64,000 nt of DNA from assembly GCF_003048535.1 (NCBI RefSeq), contig NZ_PIRQ01000009.1:1-64000 (forward strand), written 5' to 3'. The first letter of the stretch is position 1. The number at the start of each line of letters is the position of its first letter. This document shows positions 53,237 to 62,943 of the stretch, piece after piece. The DNA is from Campylobacter concisus (lineage in GTDB: Bacteria; Campylobacterota; Campylobacteria; Campylobacterales; Campylobacteraceae). The notes under the pieces are model-generated. The model saw only the letters and a program-made list of their open reading frames with translations. It was not told the origin of the DNA and did not search any database. The position numbers and the translations under genes were made by a program.

Positions 53237-55213
53237 TTATAATTTTCTCATCTTTGCTATTTCGTCACGTAACGCCGCCGCCTTCTCAAACTCCAGCTGT
53301 GCCGCCGCTTCAAGCATCTGCTTTCTTAGCTCTTTTACGATCGCGGCTCGCTCGCTAGCTGGCATCTTTTCTAAATTTTTACCACGCTTATAAATTTCAC
53401 CATCATCTTCGACATGCAGGCTCTCTTCGATATTCCTGCTTGCAGAGTGCGGCGTTATGCCGTGAGCTTTGTTGTATTCATCTTGAAATTTACGCCTAGC
53501 TGTCGTTGTATCGATCGCCTCTTTCATCGAGTGTGTGATCTTTTTGGCAAACATTAACACCTTGCCATTTATGTTTCTAGCCGCACGCCCCATCGTCTGT
53601 ATAAGGCTCGTGGTAGAGCGTAAAAAGCCCTCTTTATCAGCGTCCATGATCGCTATCAGGCTCACTTCAGGCAGGTCCAGCCCCTCACGAAGCAAATTTA
53701 TACCTATTAGCATGTCAAATTCGCCGCTTCTAAGCCCTCTAATGATCTCATTTCGCTCGATCGCGTCGATGTCTGAGTGCATATACTTGACCTTTATGCC
53801 AAGCTCGATGTAGTAGCGGCTCAGCTCCTCGGCCATCTTTTTAGTTAGCACCGTAACTAGCACGCGCTCACCTCTAGCGATCACCGCCTTTGCCTCGTCA
53901 AATAGCGCTTCAACTTGGTTGTCACTATCTTTTATCTCGATGAGAGGATCAAGCAAGCCAGTAGGTCGCAAAATCTGCTCATAGACGTGTCCTTGGCTGA
54001 TACCAAGCTCATATTCGTTTGGTGTGGCTGAGACAAAGAGAAATTTCGCCTTTTTGCTTATGAACTCATCAAATTTAAGCGGCCTGTTATCAAGCGCTGA
54101 AGGCAAGCGAAATCCATACTCTACAAGCACCTCTTTACGGCTCCTGTCACCCGCATACATACCCCTAAACTGTGGCAAACTCACGTGGCTCTCATCGACG
54201 ATGACCAGATAGTCTTTGCCGCTTATCTCAAAGTAGTCAAACATCGAGTACGGCGTCTCTCCGGGCTTTTGTCCGGTTAGGTGGCGCGCGTAGTTTTCGA
54301 TGCCCTTGCACATACCAGTGCTTGCCATCATCTCAAGGTCAAACTCCACCCTTTGCTTTAGCCTCTGTGCCTCGACTAGCTTGCCCTGCTCGTTAAACTC
54401 TTTTAAGCGCGCATCAAGCTCCTCTTCGATCTCTTTCATAGCGATCTTTAGCCTATCGGCACCCACGATGAACTGGCTGGTCGCATAAAGCGTAAATTTA
54501 GAGATGTCCTTTAGCCTTTTGTTATCAAGCACGTCAAAATGATACATCGCATCGATCTCATCGCCAAAAAACTCGACCCTTAGAGCTTCGTCGTTGTAGT
54601 AAGCTGGGTAAATATCCACCACATCGCCATTTACACGAAAATCCCCCCTGTCAAAGTAGTTGTCATTACGCTTGTAGCCCATATCCACGAGCTGCTCTAA
54701 AAGCTTTCTTTGGCTTATCTTCTCGCCCACGCTAAGATATGCCACCATCCCCTTATACTCGCTTGGATTGCCAAGGCCGTAGTTTGCAGAGACTGAGGCG
54801 ACACAGATGACGTCGTCAAAGCTTAGCAAACTAGCCGTCGCAGAGAGGCGCAGGCGCTCAAGCTCCTCATTTACCGAGCTATCCTTTTCTATATATAGGT
54901 CGCTTCTTGGGATGTAGGCCTCTGGCTGGTAGTAGTCGTAGTAGCTTATGAAGTACTCGACATGGTTTTTTGGGAAAAAGCCCTTAAATTCGCTGTAAAG
55001 CTGCGCAGCTAAGGATTTGTTATGCGTCATTATAAGCGTTGGCATGTTTAGCTCACGTATAACGTTTGCCATGGTAAAGGTCTTGCCAGATCCTGTAACA
55101 CCTAGAAGAGTTTGGTATTTATTGCCTGAATTTATGCTTTTTACTATCTCTTTTATCGCTCTTGCTTGGTCACTGCTTGGGCTAAATTTAGATGAAATTT
55201 CAAATTTACTCAT
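53237..55213 (-). CDS. uvrB: Excinuclease ABC subunit UvrB
   Basis: A 658-residue damage-verification helicase of nucleotide-excision repair. Helicase motif I is [14 protein letters not shown] near residue 38; the beta-hairpin that probes the DNA lies at [21 protein letters not shown] near 92-115; motif V/VI are [34 protein letters not shown] and QTMGRAARN; the UVR motif [17 protein letters not shown] is at the C-terminus for UvrC contact. Full length. Monocistronic and divergent from the small-gene cluster. Confidence 0.97.
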   Translation of the reverse strand: MSKFEISSKFSPSSDQARAIKEIVKSINSGNKYQTLLGVTGSGKTFTMANVIRELNMPTLIMTHNKSLAAQLYSEFKGFFPKNHVEYFISYYDYYQPEAYIPRSDLYIEKDSSVNEELERLRLSATASLLSFDDVICVASVSANYGLGNPSEYKGMVAYLSVGEKISQRKLLEQLVDMGYKRNDNYFDRGDFRVNGDVVDIYPAYYNDEALRVEFFGDEIDAMYHFDVLDNKRLKDISKFTLYATSQFIVGADRLKIAMKEIEEELDARLKEFNEQGKLVEAQRLKQRVEFDLEMMASTGMCKGIENYARHLTGQKPGETPYSMFDYFEISGKDYLVIVDESHVSLPQFRGMYAGDRSRKEVLVEYGFRLPSALDNRPLKFDEFISKKAKFLFVSATPNEYELGISQGHVYEQILRPTGLLDPLIEIKDSDNQVEALFDEAKAVIARGERVLVTVLTKKMAEELSRYYIELGIKVKYMHSDIDAIERNEIIRGLRSGEFDMLIGINLLREGLDLPEVSLIAIMDADKEGFLRSTTSLIQTMGRAARNINGKVLMFAKKITHSMKEAIDTTTARRKFQDEYNKAHGITPHSASRNIEESLHVEDDGEIYKRGKNLEKMPASERAAIVKELRKQMLEAAAQLEFEKAAALRDEIAKMRKL

Positions 55214-55300
55214 TGATTGCCTTTAAATTTGGGCGAATTTTATAGCAAAGATAGTGCTTTGTCAAATGAGAATTTTAATAAGAATTTAGCCTCTGCGTGT

Positions 55301-55306
55301 TAGAAT
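55301..55306 (+). promoter_or_regulatory. Extended -10 of the small-gene/priA cluster
   Basis: TGTTAGAAT gives a TAGAAT -10 with an extended TGn, 33 bases before ATG 55339 and before the AAAGGA ribosome-binding site. Confidence 0.5.
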
Positions 55307-55338
55307 ACGAGCCTAATTATTATTTTAAAGGAACTTTT

Positions 55339-55572
55339 ATGTTTGAAGATAATGCGATCTTAACCACACTAAGCGATAAAGTAAATGACCTGATCACAAA
55401 ATATGACGAACTTTGCAAAACGAACGAAGAGTTGCGTAATGAGATCGTAACTTTAAAAGCACAAAATGAGGCAAAAAGCAATCAAATCATGCGTTTAGAA
55501 GAGGATCTTGACAAGAAAAATACCGAAGCTGACGATGTAATGAGAAAAATCGAAGCTGTCCTTGGCAGATAA
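55339..55572 (+). CDS. Small coiled-coil protein, ZapB-like
   Basis: A 77-residue protein. After a short head (MFEDNAILTTLS) it is a single coiled coil with heptads of Leu/Ile (VNDLITKYDELCKTNEELRNEIVTLKAQNEAKSNQIMRLEEDL). Size and form match the FtsZ-ring accessory protein ZapB, but the sequence alone does not prove it. ATG 55339 has an AAAGGA site; an upstream ATG does not. It lies in the same unit as the next gene, 13 bases away. Confidence 0.55.
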   Translation: MFEDNAILTTLSDKVNDLITKYDELCKTNEELRNEIVTLKAQNEAKSNQIMRLEEDLDKKNTEADDVMRKIEAVLGR

Positions 55573-55585
55573 GCTTGGTTAAAAT

Positions 55586-55822
55586 ATGAAAAAAATTACG
55601 CTCACGATATCATCTCGCGACTACACGATCACGCTTGATGATGATTTTGCTAAATTCTTTGAAGATGACTGGCAAAATTTAATGGGCGGGCGCCAATTTA
55701 TCGAGCCAAAAGAGCTTTTAAATGCCTTTATAGAAAAATGTTATGAAAATTATGCTGTGATAAAGGCAGTAAAAAATTTAACTGGCAACGTTGATGAGAT
55801 ATTAAAGCGAGAAGAGAGATGA
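55586..55822 (+). CDS. Small protein, possible ZapA-like
   Basis: A 78-residue acidic protein. It begins MKKITLTISSRDYTITLDDDFAKFFEDDW, a beta-hairpin plus helix in the layout of ZapA (V-T-V-x-I-x-G-R-x-Y), with the Gly replaced by Ser. The rest is helical with PKELLNAFIEKCYENY. It may interact with the coiled-coil protein encoded just upstream. Confidence in ZapA homology is low; it may be a Campylobacter-specific protein. Its stop shares four bases with the pseudopilin start. Confidence 0.5.
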   Translation: MKKITLTISSRDYTITLDDDFAKFFEDDWQNLMGGRQFIEPKELLNAFIEKCYENYAVIKAVKNLTGNVDEILKREER

Positions 55823-56235
55823 AAAGACGAGCTTACACCTTACTTGAGCTAATATTTATAGTAGTTATACTAGGTATTTTAAGCACAGTCGCTATACCTA
55901 GGCTATTTTTTTCTAGAAGTGATGCTACCATCTCAAATGCCAAAACTCAACTTGCTGCTATAAGAAGTGGAATTTCACTAAAATACAATGACAATATCTT
56001 GCAAGCAAAGCCAGAATTTCCACAAAAACTAGACGATGGCGATCCAAGCAGACTCTTTAAAAATGTTATAAATATACCGATAAAAGATAGCGGCAGCAAA
56101 AATGGCTGGCACAGAATAAGCGATGACAAATATACATTTAGGTTAGATGGCAAAGTAGCAAATTTCAAATACGACAAAAATACTGGCGATTTTGGTTGCA
56201 GCGATGAAAATGAAATTTGCAAATCACTTCAGTAA
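55819..56235 (+). CDS. Type II/IV pseudopilin-like protein
   Basis: A 138-residue protein with a prepilin leader and the N-terminal hydrophobic alpha helix YTLLELIFIVVILGILSTVAIP, with the conserved Glu five residues after the leader cut. A short beta-rich globular part follows (LDGKVANFKYDK, FGCSDENEICKSL). Such proteins assemble into short pseudopili used in DNA uptake or secretion; comEC lies 4.6 kb downstream. The peptidase is not in this window. The stop overlaps the priA ATG by one base (TAATG). Confidence 0.87.
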   Translation: MKRRAYTLLELIFIVVILGILSTVAIPRLFFSRSDATISNAKTQLAAIRSGISLKYNDNILQAKPEFPQKLDDGDPSRLFKNVINIPIKDSGSKNGWHRISDDKYTFRLDGKVANFKYDKNTGDFGCSDENEICKSLQ

Positions 56236-58088
56236 TGCATTATTACATACTCGCATTTTATGGGCTAAATTTAGCCCCACTCACTTATGAAAGCGATCAA
56301 AAACTAGAAAAATTTCAAGGCGTAAAGGCTTCTTTAAGAGGCAAAATTCTTACTGCCTTTGTCCTAAAAGAGACAAGCAAGCCAGAGTTTAAAACAAGTA
56401 AAATTTTAGAAATTCTACCGATTAACCTAACTTCAATGCAAAGTGAATTGGCAATATTTATCTCAAAATATTACACATGCGAGCTTGGCGTCAGCCTAAA
56501 TTTATTTGAACCAAATGACATTATTGCAGTAGATCAAATTTATGAAAATCAAAATTTTAATTTGACACCCAAACTAAGCGAAAAACAGCAAGAGGCTTTG
56601 GAATTTATAAATAAACGTAAAATTTCACTCATCTTTGGCGACACTGGAAGCGGAAAAAGCGAAATTTACATCGCAAAGATTAGAGAAATTTTAAACACAG
56701 GTAACCAAGCGCTATTTTTAATGCCTGAAATTTCACTCACGCCACAAATGCAAAAACGCCTTGAGAGCTTCTTTGGCGAGGCAGTAGCTGTTTGGCACTC
56801 AAAGATCACGTCAAAGAAAAAAGAGCAAATTTTAAAAGATATAAAAATTGGAAAAGTTAGGCTCGTTGCAGGTGCGAGATCGGCTTTATTTTTACCACTT
56901 GAGAGGCTAAAACTCATCATCATAGACGAAGAACACGACGATAGCTACAAAAACACAGGTTCAAAACCACACTACAACGCAAGAGATCTCGCACTCTTTT
57001 TAACTAGCAAATTTGATCTACAAGTGGTGCTTGGAAGTGCCACGCCAAGCCTTACTAGCTTTTACAAGCATGGGCATTTTCGCTTAAAAGGGACATATTT
57101 TGATTCGCAAAAAAATTACATTTTCGATGAGAGCGAGACTGGAATTAGTGAAATTTTAAAAGATGAAATTTCAAAGACACTCGCGAATAAAAAGCAAGCT
57201 GTCATCTGCCTGCCAACAAGAGCAAATTTTAAATATCTAGTCTGCAAAAACTGCGGTGAAACGCTAAAGTGTCCATTTTGCAGTATCGGTATGAGCTATT
57301 ACAAAAAACAAAACGTGCTAAAGTGTCAATACTGCGAGCATAAAATGGCCGTGCCAAAGACCTGCCATCAGTGCGGCAGCGAGATGATAGAGGCTAAAAA
57401 GATCGGCACTAGCGAGCTACTTGAGCGGCTGCAAAACGAGTTTGCGAACGCCAGAATCGCTAAATTTGACAGGGATGAGATAACGACGCAAAACAAGCTC
57501 ATAAATGCTTTGAAGAAATTTAACGACGGCAAGATAGATATCTTGCTTGGTACGCAAATGCTAAGCAAAGGGCATGATTACCACAACGTAGAGCTTGCTG
57601 TCATCATGGGATTTGACGAGCTTTTAAATTTTCCTGATTATAAGGCCAGAGAGCGAACGCTTGCTCTTGCCATGCAAGTAGCCGGAAGAGCTGGTAGAAA
57701 CGGGGCTGGTAGAGTTATCATTCAAAGCAAACAAAGAGAATTTTTTGAGAGCTACATCAGTGATTATGACGCATTTCTAAAAGAAGAGATTGGCTACCGC
57801 GAGGGGCTTTATCCGCCATTTACTAGGCTTCTTCGCATTATCATCTCACATAAAGATGAACACATAGTAAAAAATACAATGAATGAATTTATACAAAGAA
57901 TAGAACCTTTAAGAAGCGATGAACTTGAGATCATAGGATACGGAAAGTGCCAGATCGAGTATCTTGGAAGCAAATTTAGATATGAAATTTTACTCCGCTC
58001 AAACTCTCATATACCTCTTTTAAAAGCTGCAAACCTCTGCAAAAGCGAACTTAGCGATATCGATATTGATCCAGTCAATTTTAGTTAA
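56235..58088 (+). CDS. priA: Primosomal helicase PriA
   Basis: A 617-residue 3'-5' helicase that restarts stalled forks. Walker A is GDTGSGKSEIY near residue 140; helicase motif II IIDEEHDDSY near 230; the two zinc clusters are CKNCGETLKCPFC and CQYCEHKMAVPKTCHQCGS at about 340-390; the helicase C-domain has LGTQMLSKGHDYHNV and QVAGRAGR. The N-terminal 3'-DNA binding part is short. Start ATG 56235 is preferred; an upstream TTG would put the beginning inside the pseudopilin gene. Confidence 0.94.
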   Translation: MHYYILAFYGLNLAPLTYESDQKLEKFQGVKASLRGKILTAFVLKETSKPEFKTSKILEILPINLTSMQSELAIFISKYYTCELGVSLNLFEPNDIIAVDQIYENQNFNLTPKLSEKQQEALEFINKRKISLIFGDTGSGKSEIYIAKIREILNTGNQALFLMPEISLTPQMQKRLESFFGEAVAVWHSKITSKKKEQILKDIKIGKVRLVAGARSALFLPLERLKLIIIDEEHDDSYKNTGSKPHYNARDLALFLTSKFDLQVVLGSATPSLTSFYKHGHFRLKGTYFDSQKNYIFDESETGISEILKDEISKTLANKKQAVICLPTRANFKYLVCKNCGETLKCPFCSIGMSYYKKQNVLKCQYCEHKMAVPKTCHQCGSEMIEAKKIGTSELLERLQNEFANARIAKFDRDEITTQNKLINALKKFNDGKIDILLGTQMLSKGHDYHNVELAVIMGFDELLNFPDYKARERTLALAMQVAGRAGRNGAGRVIIQSKQREFFESYISDYDAFLKEEIGYREGLYPPFTRLLRIIISHKDEHIVKNTMNEFIQRIEPLRSDELEIIGYGKCQIEYLGSKFRYEILLRSNSHIPLLKAANLCKSELSDIDIDPVNFS

Positions 58089-58294
58089 AAATGCTAGTCT
58101 AAAACTATCCAACAAAGACATGGTAAATTTTAAAATAGATAATAGAGAAACCTAAGGCTTATGAAAGCATTATGAAATTTGATAAGTTGGCTATAAAGAG
58201 TAAGTAAAATTTTAGAAACTACATCCAATAAAAATACTAATTTTTATAAACTATTAAAAATAAATTTTCAAGCCTTTTAAAAGCCATTTTTCTT

Positions 58295-58300
58295 TATAAT
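58295..58300 (+). promoter_or_regulatory. -10 box of ispG
   Basis: TTCTTTATAATCCCC contains TATAAT 28 bases before the TTG start at 58328. The 239-base gap from priA holds no gene that I can identify; in C. jejuni I recall a gene (cipA) at this place. Confidence 0.6.
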
Positions 58301-58327
58301 CCCCAATAAAAATTTAAAGGCAAAATT

Positions 58328-59386
58328 TTGCAACGATACCCAACAAAACAGATAAAAATTCGCAATGTTTTAATAGGTGGCGACGCACCAATATCCGTGC
58401 AATCAATGACATTTTCAAAGACAAAAGACGTAAAAGGCACGCTTGAGCAGATACAAAGGCTATATTTTGCGGGCTGTGATATCGTGCGCTGCGCAGTTTT
58501 TGATAAAGAGGACGCCAGCGCGCTAAAACAGATAGTTGCAAGCTCACCTATTCCAGTCGTTGCAGACATCCATTTTAATCACACCTACGCGCTTATAGTT
58601 AGCGAATTTGTCGATGCTATCCGCATAAATCCCGGCAACATCGGCTCAGCCAAAAATATAAAAGCAGTCGTTGATGCCTGCAAACAAAGAAATTTGCCTA
58701 TCCGTATAGGTGTAAATTCTGGCTCGCTTGAAAAGCAGTTTGAAGACCGCTACGGTCGCACAGTTGAGGCGATGGTAGAGAGTGCGATGTATAACATCAA
58801 GCTTCTTGAGGATTTTGACTTTACAGACATTAAAATTTCACTCAAATCAAGCGACGTTGAACGCACGATGCAAGCTTATAGAGCGCTTCGCCCAAAGACA
58901 AACTATCCATTTCATCTAGGTGTAACAGAGGCAGGTACCACTTTTCACGCCACTATCAAGTCCGCGATCGCTCTTGGCGGGCTTTTGCTTGAGGGCATAG
59001 GCGACACGATGAGAGTTAGCATAACTGGCGAGCTTGAAGAGGAGATAAAAGTCGCAAAAGCGATCTTAAAAGATAGCGGCCGTCAAAAAGAGGGGCTAAA
59101 CATCATCTCATGCCCAACTTGCGGGCGTTTGCAAGCTGATCTAATGGCAGCAGTAAAGCTCGTAGAAGAAAAAACAAAAGGTATAAAAGAGCCATTAAAC
59201 GTCTCAGTCATGGGCTGCGTGGTAAATGCAATCGGTGAGGCAAAAGGCGCAGATGTTGCCATAGCATTTGGCAAAGGCAATGGCATGATAATGCGTCACG
59301 GCGAAGTGGTCGCAAGGCTGCCTGAGAGCGAGCTTGTAGATAGATTTTTACAAGAGATCGATGACGAGATAAAAAGTAGAGACTAA
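58328..59386 (+). CDS. ispG: 4-hydroxy-3-methylbut-2-en-1-yl diphosphate synthase
   Basis: A 352-residue enzyme of the MEP isoprenoid pathway: a TIM barrel plus a [4Fe-4S] domain that reduces methylerythritol cyclodiphosphate. It starts TTG, with [27 protein letters not shown]. Cluster cysteines are ISCPTCGRL near residue 258 and [24 protein letters not shown] near 298. Length is normal for the short form. Own promoter; dnaB follows 10 bases later. Confidence 0.96.
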   Translation: MQRYPTKQIKIRNVLIGGDAPISVQSMTFSKTKDVKGTLEQIQRLYFAGCDIVRCAVFDKEDASALKQIVASSPIPVVADIHFNHTYALIVSEFVDAIRINPGNIGSAKNIKAVVDACKQRNLPIRIGVNSGSLEKQFEDRYGRTVEAMVESAMYNIKLLEDFDFTDIKISLKSSDVERTMQAYRALRPKTNYPFHLGVTEAGTTFHATIKSAIALGGLLLEGIGDTMRVSITGELEEEIKVAKAILKDSGRQKEGLNIISCPTCGRLQADLMAAVKLVEEKTKGIKEPLNVSVMGCVVNAIGEAKGADVAIAFGKGNGMIMRHGEVVARLPESELVDRFLQEIDDEIKSRD

Positions 59387-59396
59387 AGGAAAATTT

Positions 59397-60809
59397 GTGG
59401 CAAAGCAAAGAGTTAACGAGATAGAATTTACCAACCTTTACGACATTGATATGGAGCGAGCTATACTAAGCTCCATTTTGCAAAACAACGATATTTTAGG
59501 TGAAATTTTTGACATTGTTAAGGCAAAGGATTTTTATCTAAAAGGGCATTCGCAAATATACGATGCAATGGTAGCTTGCCTAAATAGCGATGATCCTATA
59601 ACTATGCCATTTTTAAAAAATAGACTTGGCGAAAAATACGACGAAGAGCTAATACTAGATATTTTGGGCACAAATTCCCTAATAGACATTCAAAAATACG
59701 CAAACGAACTAAGAGAAAAATCCATAAAAAGAAGTCTTGTAAAGATCGCTCACAATATACCAAGCAAAGTAAATGAAGACAAACCAAGCCGTGATATGGT
59801 CGATGATCTTAGCCAGGAATTTTACTCTTTGATAGAAGGTGGAAGCACTGGAGTTATAAAAGAAGGCAAAGAGATCATCATGAAAATGATGGATCATATT
59901 AATGCTCAAGCTTTACTTGGCGAAAAAGATATCGTTGGACTTGATACTGGATTTAAAAAGCTAAATGAGATGATAAAGGGCTTTAAAAATGGTGACCTCA
60001 TCATCGTCGCAGCTCGTCCAGGCATGGGAAAAACGACACTTTGTTTAAATTTTATGAGTCAGGTTCTAAAAAATAATGCTGGAGTTGTTTTCTTCTCGCT
60101 TGAGATGCCAGCTGAGCAGATAATGATGAGAATGCTAGCAAGCAAGACCTCTATCCCGCTTCAAGACATAATGACTGCAAAGATGGATGATGAAGCGTTG
60201 GCTAGATTTAGCGATGCTTGCGAAGAGTTTGCTGCTAGCAAGCTTTTTGTGCATGATAGTGGCTATGTAAATATCCATCAAGTAAGAACGCAAATGCGAA
60301 AACTAAAGGCTATGCATCCTGAAATTTCACTTTGCGTGATCGACTACATCGGTCTTATGATGAGTACAAATAACTACGCTGATCGTCACGTCCAAATAGC
60401 TGAAATTTCTCGTGGATTAAAGCTTTTGGCGCGTGAGTTAGATATGCCAATCATCGCTCTTTCTCAGCTAAACAGAAGCCTTGAATCTCGCGCAAATAAA
60501 CGCCCTATGCTAAGCGATCTAAGAGAGTCAGGCGCGATCGAGCAAGATGCTGACATCATTCTTTTTGTTTATAGAGATGAGTTTTATCTAGAACAAGAAG
60601 AAAAAGAGAAAGAAAAACGCGCAAGTGCTGAGGGCAAAGAGTACAAGAGCAATCACGTCTTTAATAAGCTTCAAGAAAAGGCCGAGATCATAGTTGGCAA
60701 AAATAGAAATGGTGAAACTGGCTCAGTTGATGTGCTCTTTCAAAAGCAACACTCAAGGTTTGAAGATATGTCTGCAATGCCAGTATCTGATGTTTCATTT
60801 GAAGGCTGA
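59397..60809 (+). CDS. dnaB: Replicative DNA helicase DnaB
   Basis: A 470-residue hexameric helicase that unwinds the fork and binds primase. The N-terminal domain (DMERAILSSILQN, LKGHSQIYDAM) is complete, and the RecA core has Walker A AARPGMGKTTLCLNF near residue 205, Walker B and the arginine-finger region SRGLKLLARELDMPIIALSQLNRSLESR. The start is GTG 59397 with AAAGGA upstream. Confidence 0.96.
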   Translation: MAKQRVNEIEFTNLYDIDMERAILSSILQNNDILGEIFDIVKAKDFYLKGHSQIYDAMVACLNSDDPITMPFLKNRLGEKYDEELILDILGTNSLIDIQKYANELREKSIKRSLVKIAHNIPSKVNEDKPSRDMVDDLSQEFYSLIEGGSTGVIKEGKEIIMKMMDHINAQALLGEKDIVGLDTGFKKLNEMIKGFKNGDLIIVAARPGMGKTTLCLNFMSQVLKNNAGVVFFSLEMPAEQIMMRMLASKTSIPLQDIMTAKMDDEALARFSDACEEFAASKLFVHDSGYVNIHQVRTQMRKLKAMHPEISLCVIDYIGLMMSTNNYADRHVQIAEISRGLKLLARELDMPIIALSQLNRSLESRANKRPMLSDLRESGAIEQDADIILFVYRDEFYLEQEEKEKEKRASAEGKEYKSNHVFNKLQEKAEIIVGKNRNGETGSVDVLFQKQHSRFEDMSAMPVSDVSFEG

Positions 60810-62083
60810 TGCGTTTTAAAGCTTTAAAAAATAGAGAAATTTTTACTATATTTTGTCTGTTTTGCCTTTGTATTTTTTCTATAAATTTAGCTATTAGCTA
60901 TCATAAATATCAAATTTTTATGGACAAAGGTGAACAAGAGCTAACAGCAACCGTGATTTCTAGCTACGAAAAGCTTGGAGATGACGGCAAGAAAAGGCAA
61001 ATTTTAAAGCTTAAGACTGATGAGTTTTCATTTTATACACTTGGAGCTAAAACAGATGACTTTAAAGCTGGAGATAATATATTTCTAAGCGTCATAAATT
61101 TAGACGTTAGTTTTAAAGACTATCTTGCTTCCTCCTTTTACATGCCTAGCTTTTCACGCGAAAAACTGCCACAAAAAGCCACGCTAAATATCAATCAAAA
61201 ACTACAATCACTAATCTACGCCCAGCATGAAAATAGTAAAATTTCACAGCTCTACTCGGCTCTATTTTTAGGCACAAATATAGACGGCGAGCTAAGAGAT
61301 GACGTCTCGCACCTTGGTATAGCGCATCTTATAGCCATAAGTGGCTATCATTTAGGTTTTATAAGTGCAGTTATATTTTTTGTATTTAGGCCGCTTTTAA
61401 AATTTTTATATGTGAGATTTTTACCTTTTAGAAATTACAACTTTGATCTAGCCATTATCGTTTTTATAGTCTTGTCATTTTACTTTTTTATAATAGGCTT
61501 TATACCAAGCTTTTTGCGAGCATTCTTAATGAGCATTTTAGGATTTTATTGCACGTTAAAAGGTGTTAAAATTTTAAACTTCAAAATACTTTTTATAGTG
61601 GCACTTGTTAGCATATCGCTCTTTCCGCAGCTACTTTTTAGCGTAGGTTTTTACTTTTCACTTATGGGTGTTTTTTACATATTTTTATATTTTAAACACT
61701 TAAAAGATAAATTTTCACCCTTCATCCATCTTATACTTTTAAATTTATATGTTTGCTTTGCAATGGAAATTTGCGTGCTTTATTTCTTTCCGCTCATTAG
61801 CTTACAGCAGCTTAGCGTCCTTGCTATCAACTACATCTTTAGCGTTTTTTATCCATTAAGTGCTGCACTTCATATCGCTTCGTATGGCGACATTTTTGAT
61901 GGATTGCTAAATAATGTTTTAAATTTTAGACTAAGCTCGACTAAAATTTTTGTGCCAGCCATTATTTTTATCTTTTATAATATCGCTTCACTTCTAGCTA
62001 TAAAATTTAGATCTATATTCTACATTTTACCGCTGCTTGGGCTTTTGTGCTTTTTCGTTGCCAGCTATAAAATTTACGCCTAA
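60809..62083 (+). CDS. comEC: ComEC/Rec2-type DNA-uptake channel protein
   Basis: A 424-residue membrane protein of the competence family that forms the inner-membrane DNA channel. It has an N-terminal helix, an OB-like domain (LKTDEFSFYTLGAKT), and the competence domain opening with SHLGIAHLIAISGYHLGF near residue 170 followed by about eight helices. The C-terminal metallo-beta-lactamase nuclease domain of long ComEC proteins is absent, as in other Campylobacter. The ATG overlaps the dnaB stop by one base; it ends four bases into the convergent EamA gene. Confidence 0.88.
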   Translation: MRFKALKNREIFTIFCLFCLCIFSINLAISYHKYQIFMDKGEQELTATVISSYEKLGDDGKKRQILKLKTDEFSFYTLGAKTDDFKAGDNIFLSVINLDVSFKDYLASSFYMPSFSREKLPQKATLNINQKLQSLIYAQHENSKISQLYSALFLGTNIDGELRDDVSHLGIAHLIAISGYHLGFISAVIFFVFRPLLKFLYVRFLPFRNYNFDLAIIVFIVLSFYFFIIGFIPSFLRAFLMSILGFYCTLKGVKILNFKILFIVALVSISLFPQLLFSVGFYFSLMGVFYIFLYFKHLKDKFSPFIHLILLNLYVCFAMEICVLYFFPLISLQQLSVLAINYIFSVFYPLSAALHIASYGDIFDGLLNNVLNFRLSSTKIFVPAIIFIFYNIASLLAIKFRSIFYILPLLGLLCFFVASYKIYA

Positions 62084-62943
62084 GCGATCTTCATACCATA
62101 AAATTTCATTATCTTGTTATGAATTATCAAAGATATATACATTATAACAGCGCCTAAAATTAGCCTAGTTAAGTTTGTATCCTTTTGCCAAAAGGCTAAA
62201 TTTACAATGATAGCAGCTGGAATGAGAGCGTTATTCATGATGGCAAGCACGCCGCTATCGACCTCGCAAGCACCTTTGTTCCACATAAAATATCCAACTC
62301 CACTAGCGACTATGCCAAGCCAGAGAAGCACTAAAATTTGCGTTGAAGTAAGTGAAAATTTGGCTGGATTGCCAAGAGTAAGAAGCGCAACGATAGCTAC
62401 AAAAAATGCCCCAAAGTGAAAGTAGCCAAAGACATTTTTTTGGTCCACGTCAAATTTTTCTAAAAGTGCCTTATATGCACTCTGCCCTGCTCCAAAGCAG
62501 ATATTTGCCGCTTGCACTAGCAAAAAACCCTTTAATACACCATCGTTTATAGCGCCATATTTTATAACCAAAGCTCCAAAAACCGCAACGCCAACGCTAA
62601 ATAGATAAAGTGGCCTAAATTTAAAGCTAAATGCGTCATAAATGAGCGTCACATAAAACGGCGTAAAAATGGTAAAAAGTGCTACTTCTGGCACACTTAG
62701 ATACAAAAATGAATTGTAATAAAATAGATACATAAGTCCTATTTGCACAGCTCCGATCGCCATGATGCCAAATGCTAGCTTTGGGCTGATGCCACGAAAT
62801 TTTGTAAATGGCAAAAAGACTAAGCTCGCAAGCGTAACCCGAATAAAAACAGCCAAATAGCTATCAACCTTGCCAGCTAAAAACTCACCTATCAAACTAA
62901 AGCTAAACGCCCACAAAATGGTTACAAAGATCAGTTTATTCAA
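62080..62943 (-). CDS. EamA/DMT-family transporter
   Basis: A 287-residue ten-helix transporter of the drug/metabolite superfamily, made of two EamA repeats: MNKLIFVTILWAFSFSLIGEFLAGKVDSYLAVFIRVTLASLVF and the second-half GFLLVQAANICFGAGQSAYKALLEKF. Substrate unknown. Start is TTG 62943, with AGGTGA as ribosome-binding site and an 8-base overlap with the TolC-like gene upstream. Confidence 0.85.
   Translation of the reverse strand: MNKLIFVTILWAFSFSLIGEFLAGKVDSYLAVFIRVTLASLVFLPFTKFRGISPKLAFGIMAIGAVQIGLMYLFYYNSFLYLSVPEVALFTIFTPFYVTLIYDAFSFKFRPLYLFSVGVAVFGALVIKYGAINDGVLKGFLLVQAANICFGAGQSAYKALLEKFDVDQKNVFGYFHFGAFFVAIVALLTLGNPAKFSLTSTQILVLLWLGIVASGVGYFMWNKGACEVDSGVLAIMNNALIPAAIIVNLAFWQKDTNLTRLILGAVIMYISLIIHNKIMKFYGMKIA

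Noticed and set aside
58089..58327. A remnant of the gene found at this place in C. jejuni (cipA)
   Set aside because: No reading frame of useful length and no recognisable protein motif could be read on either strand.
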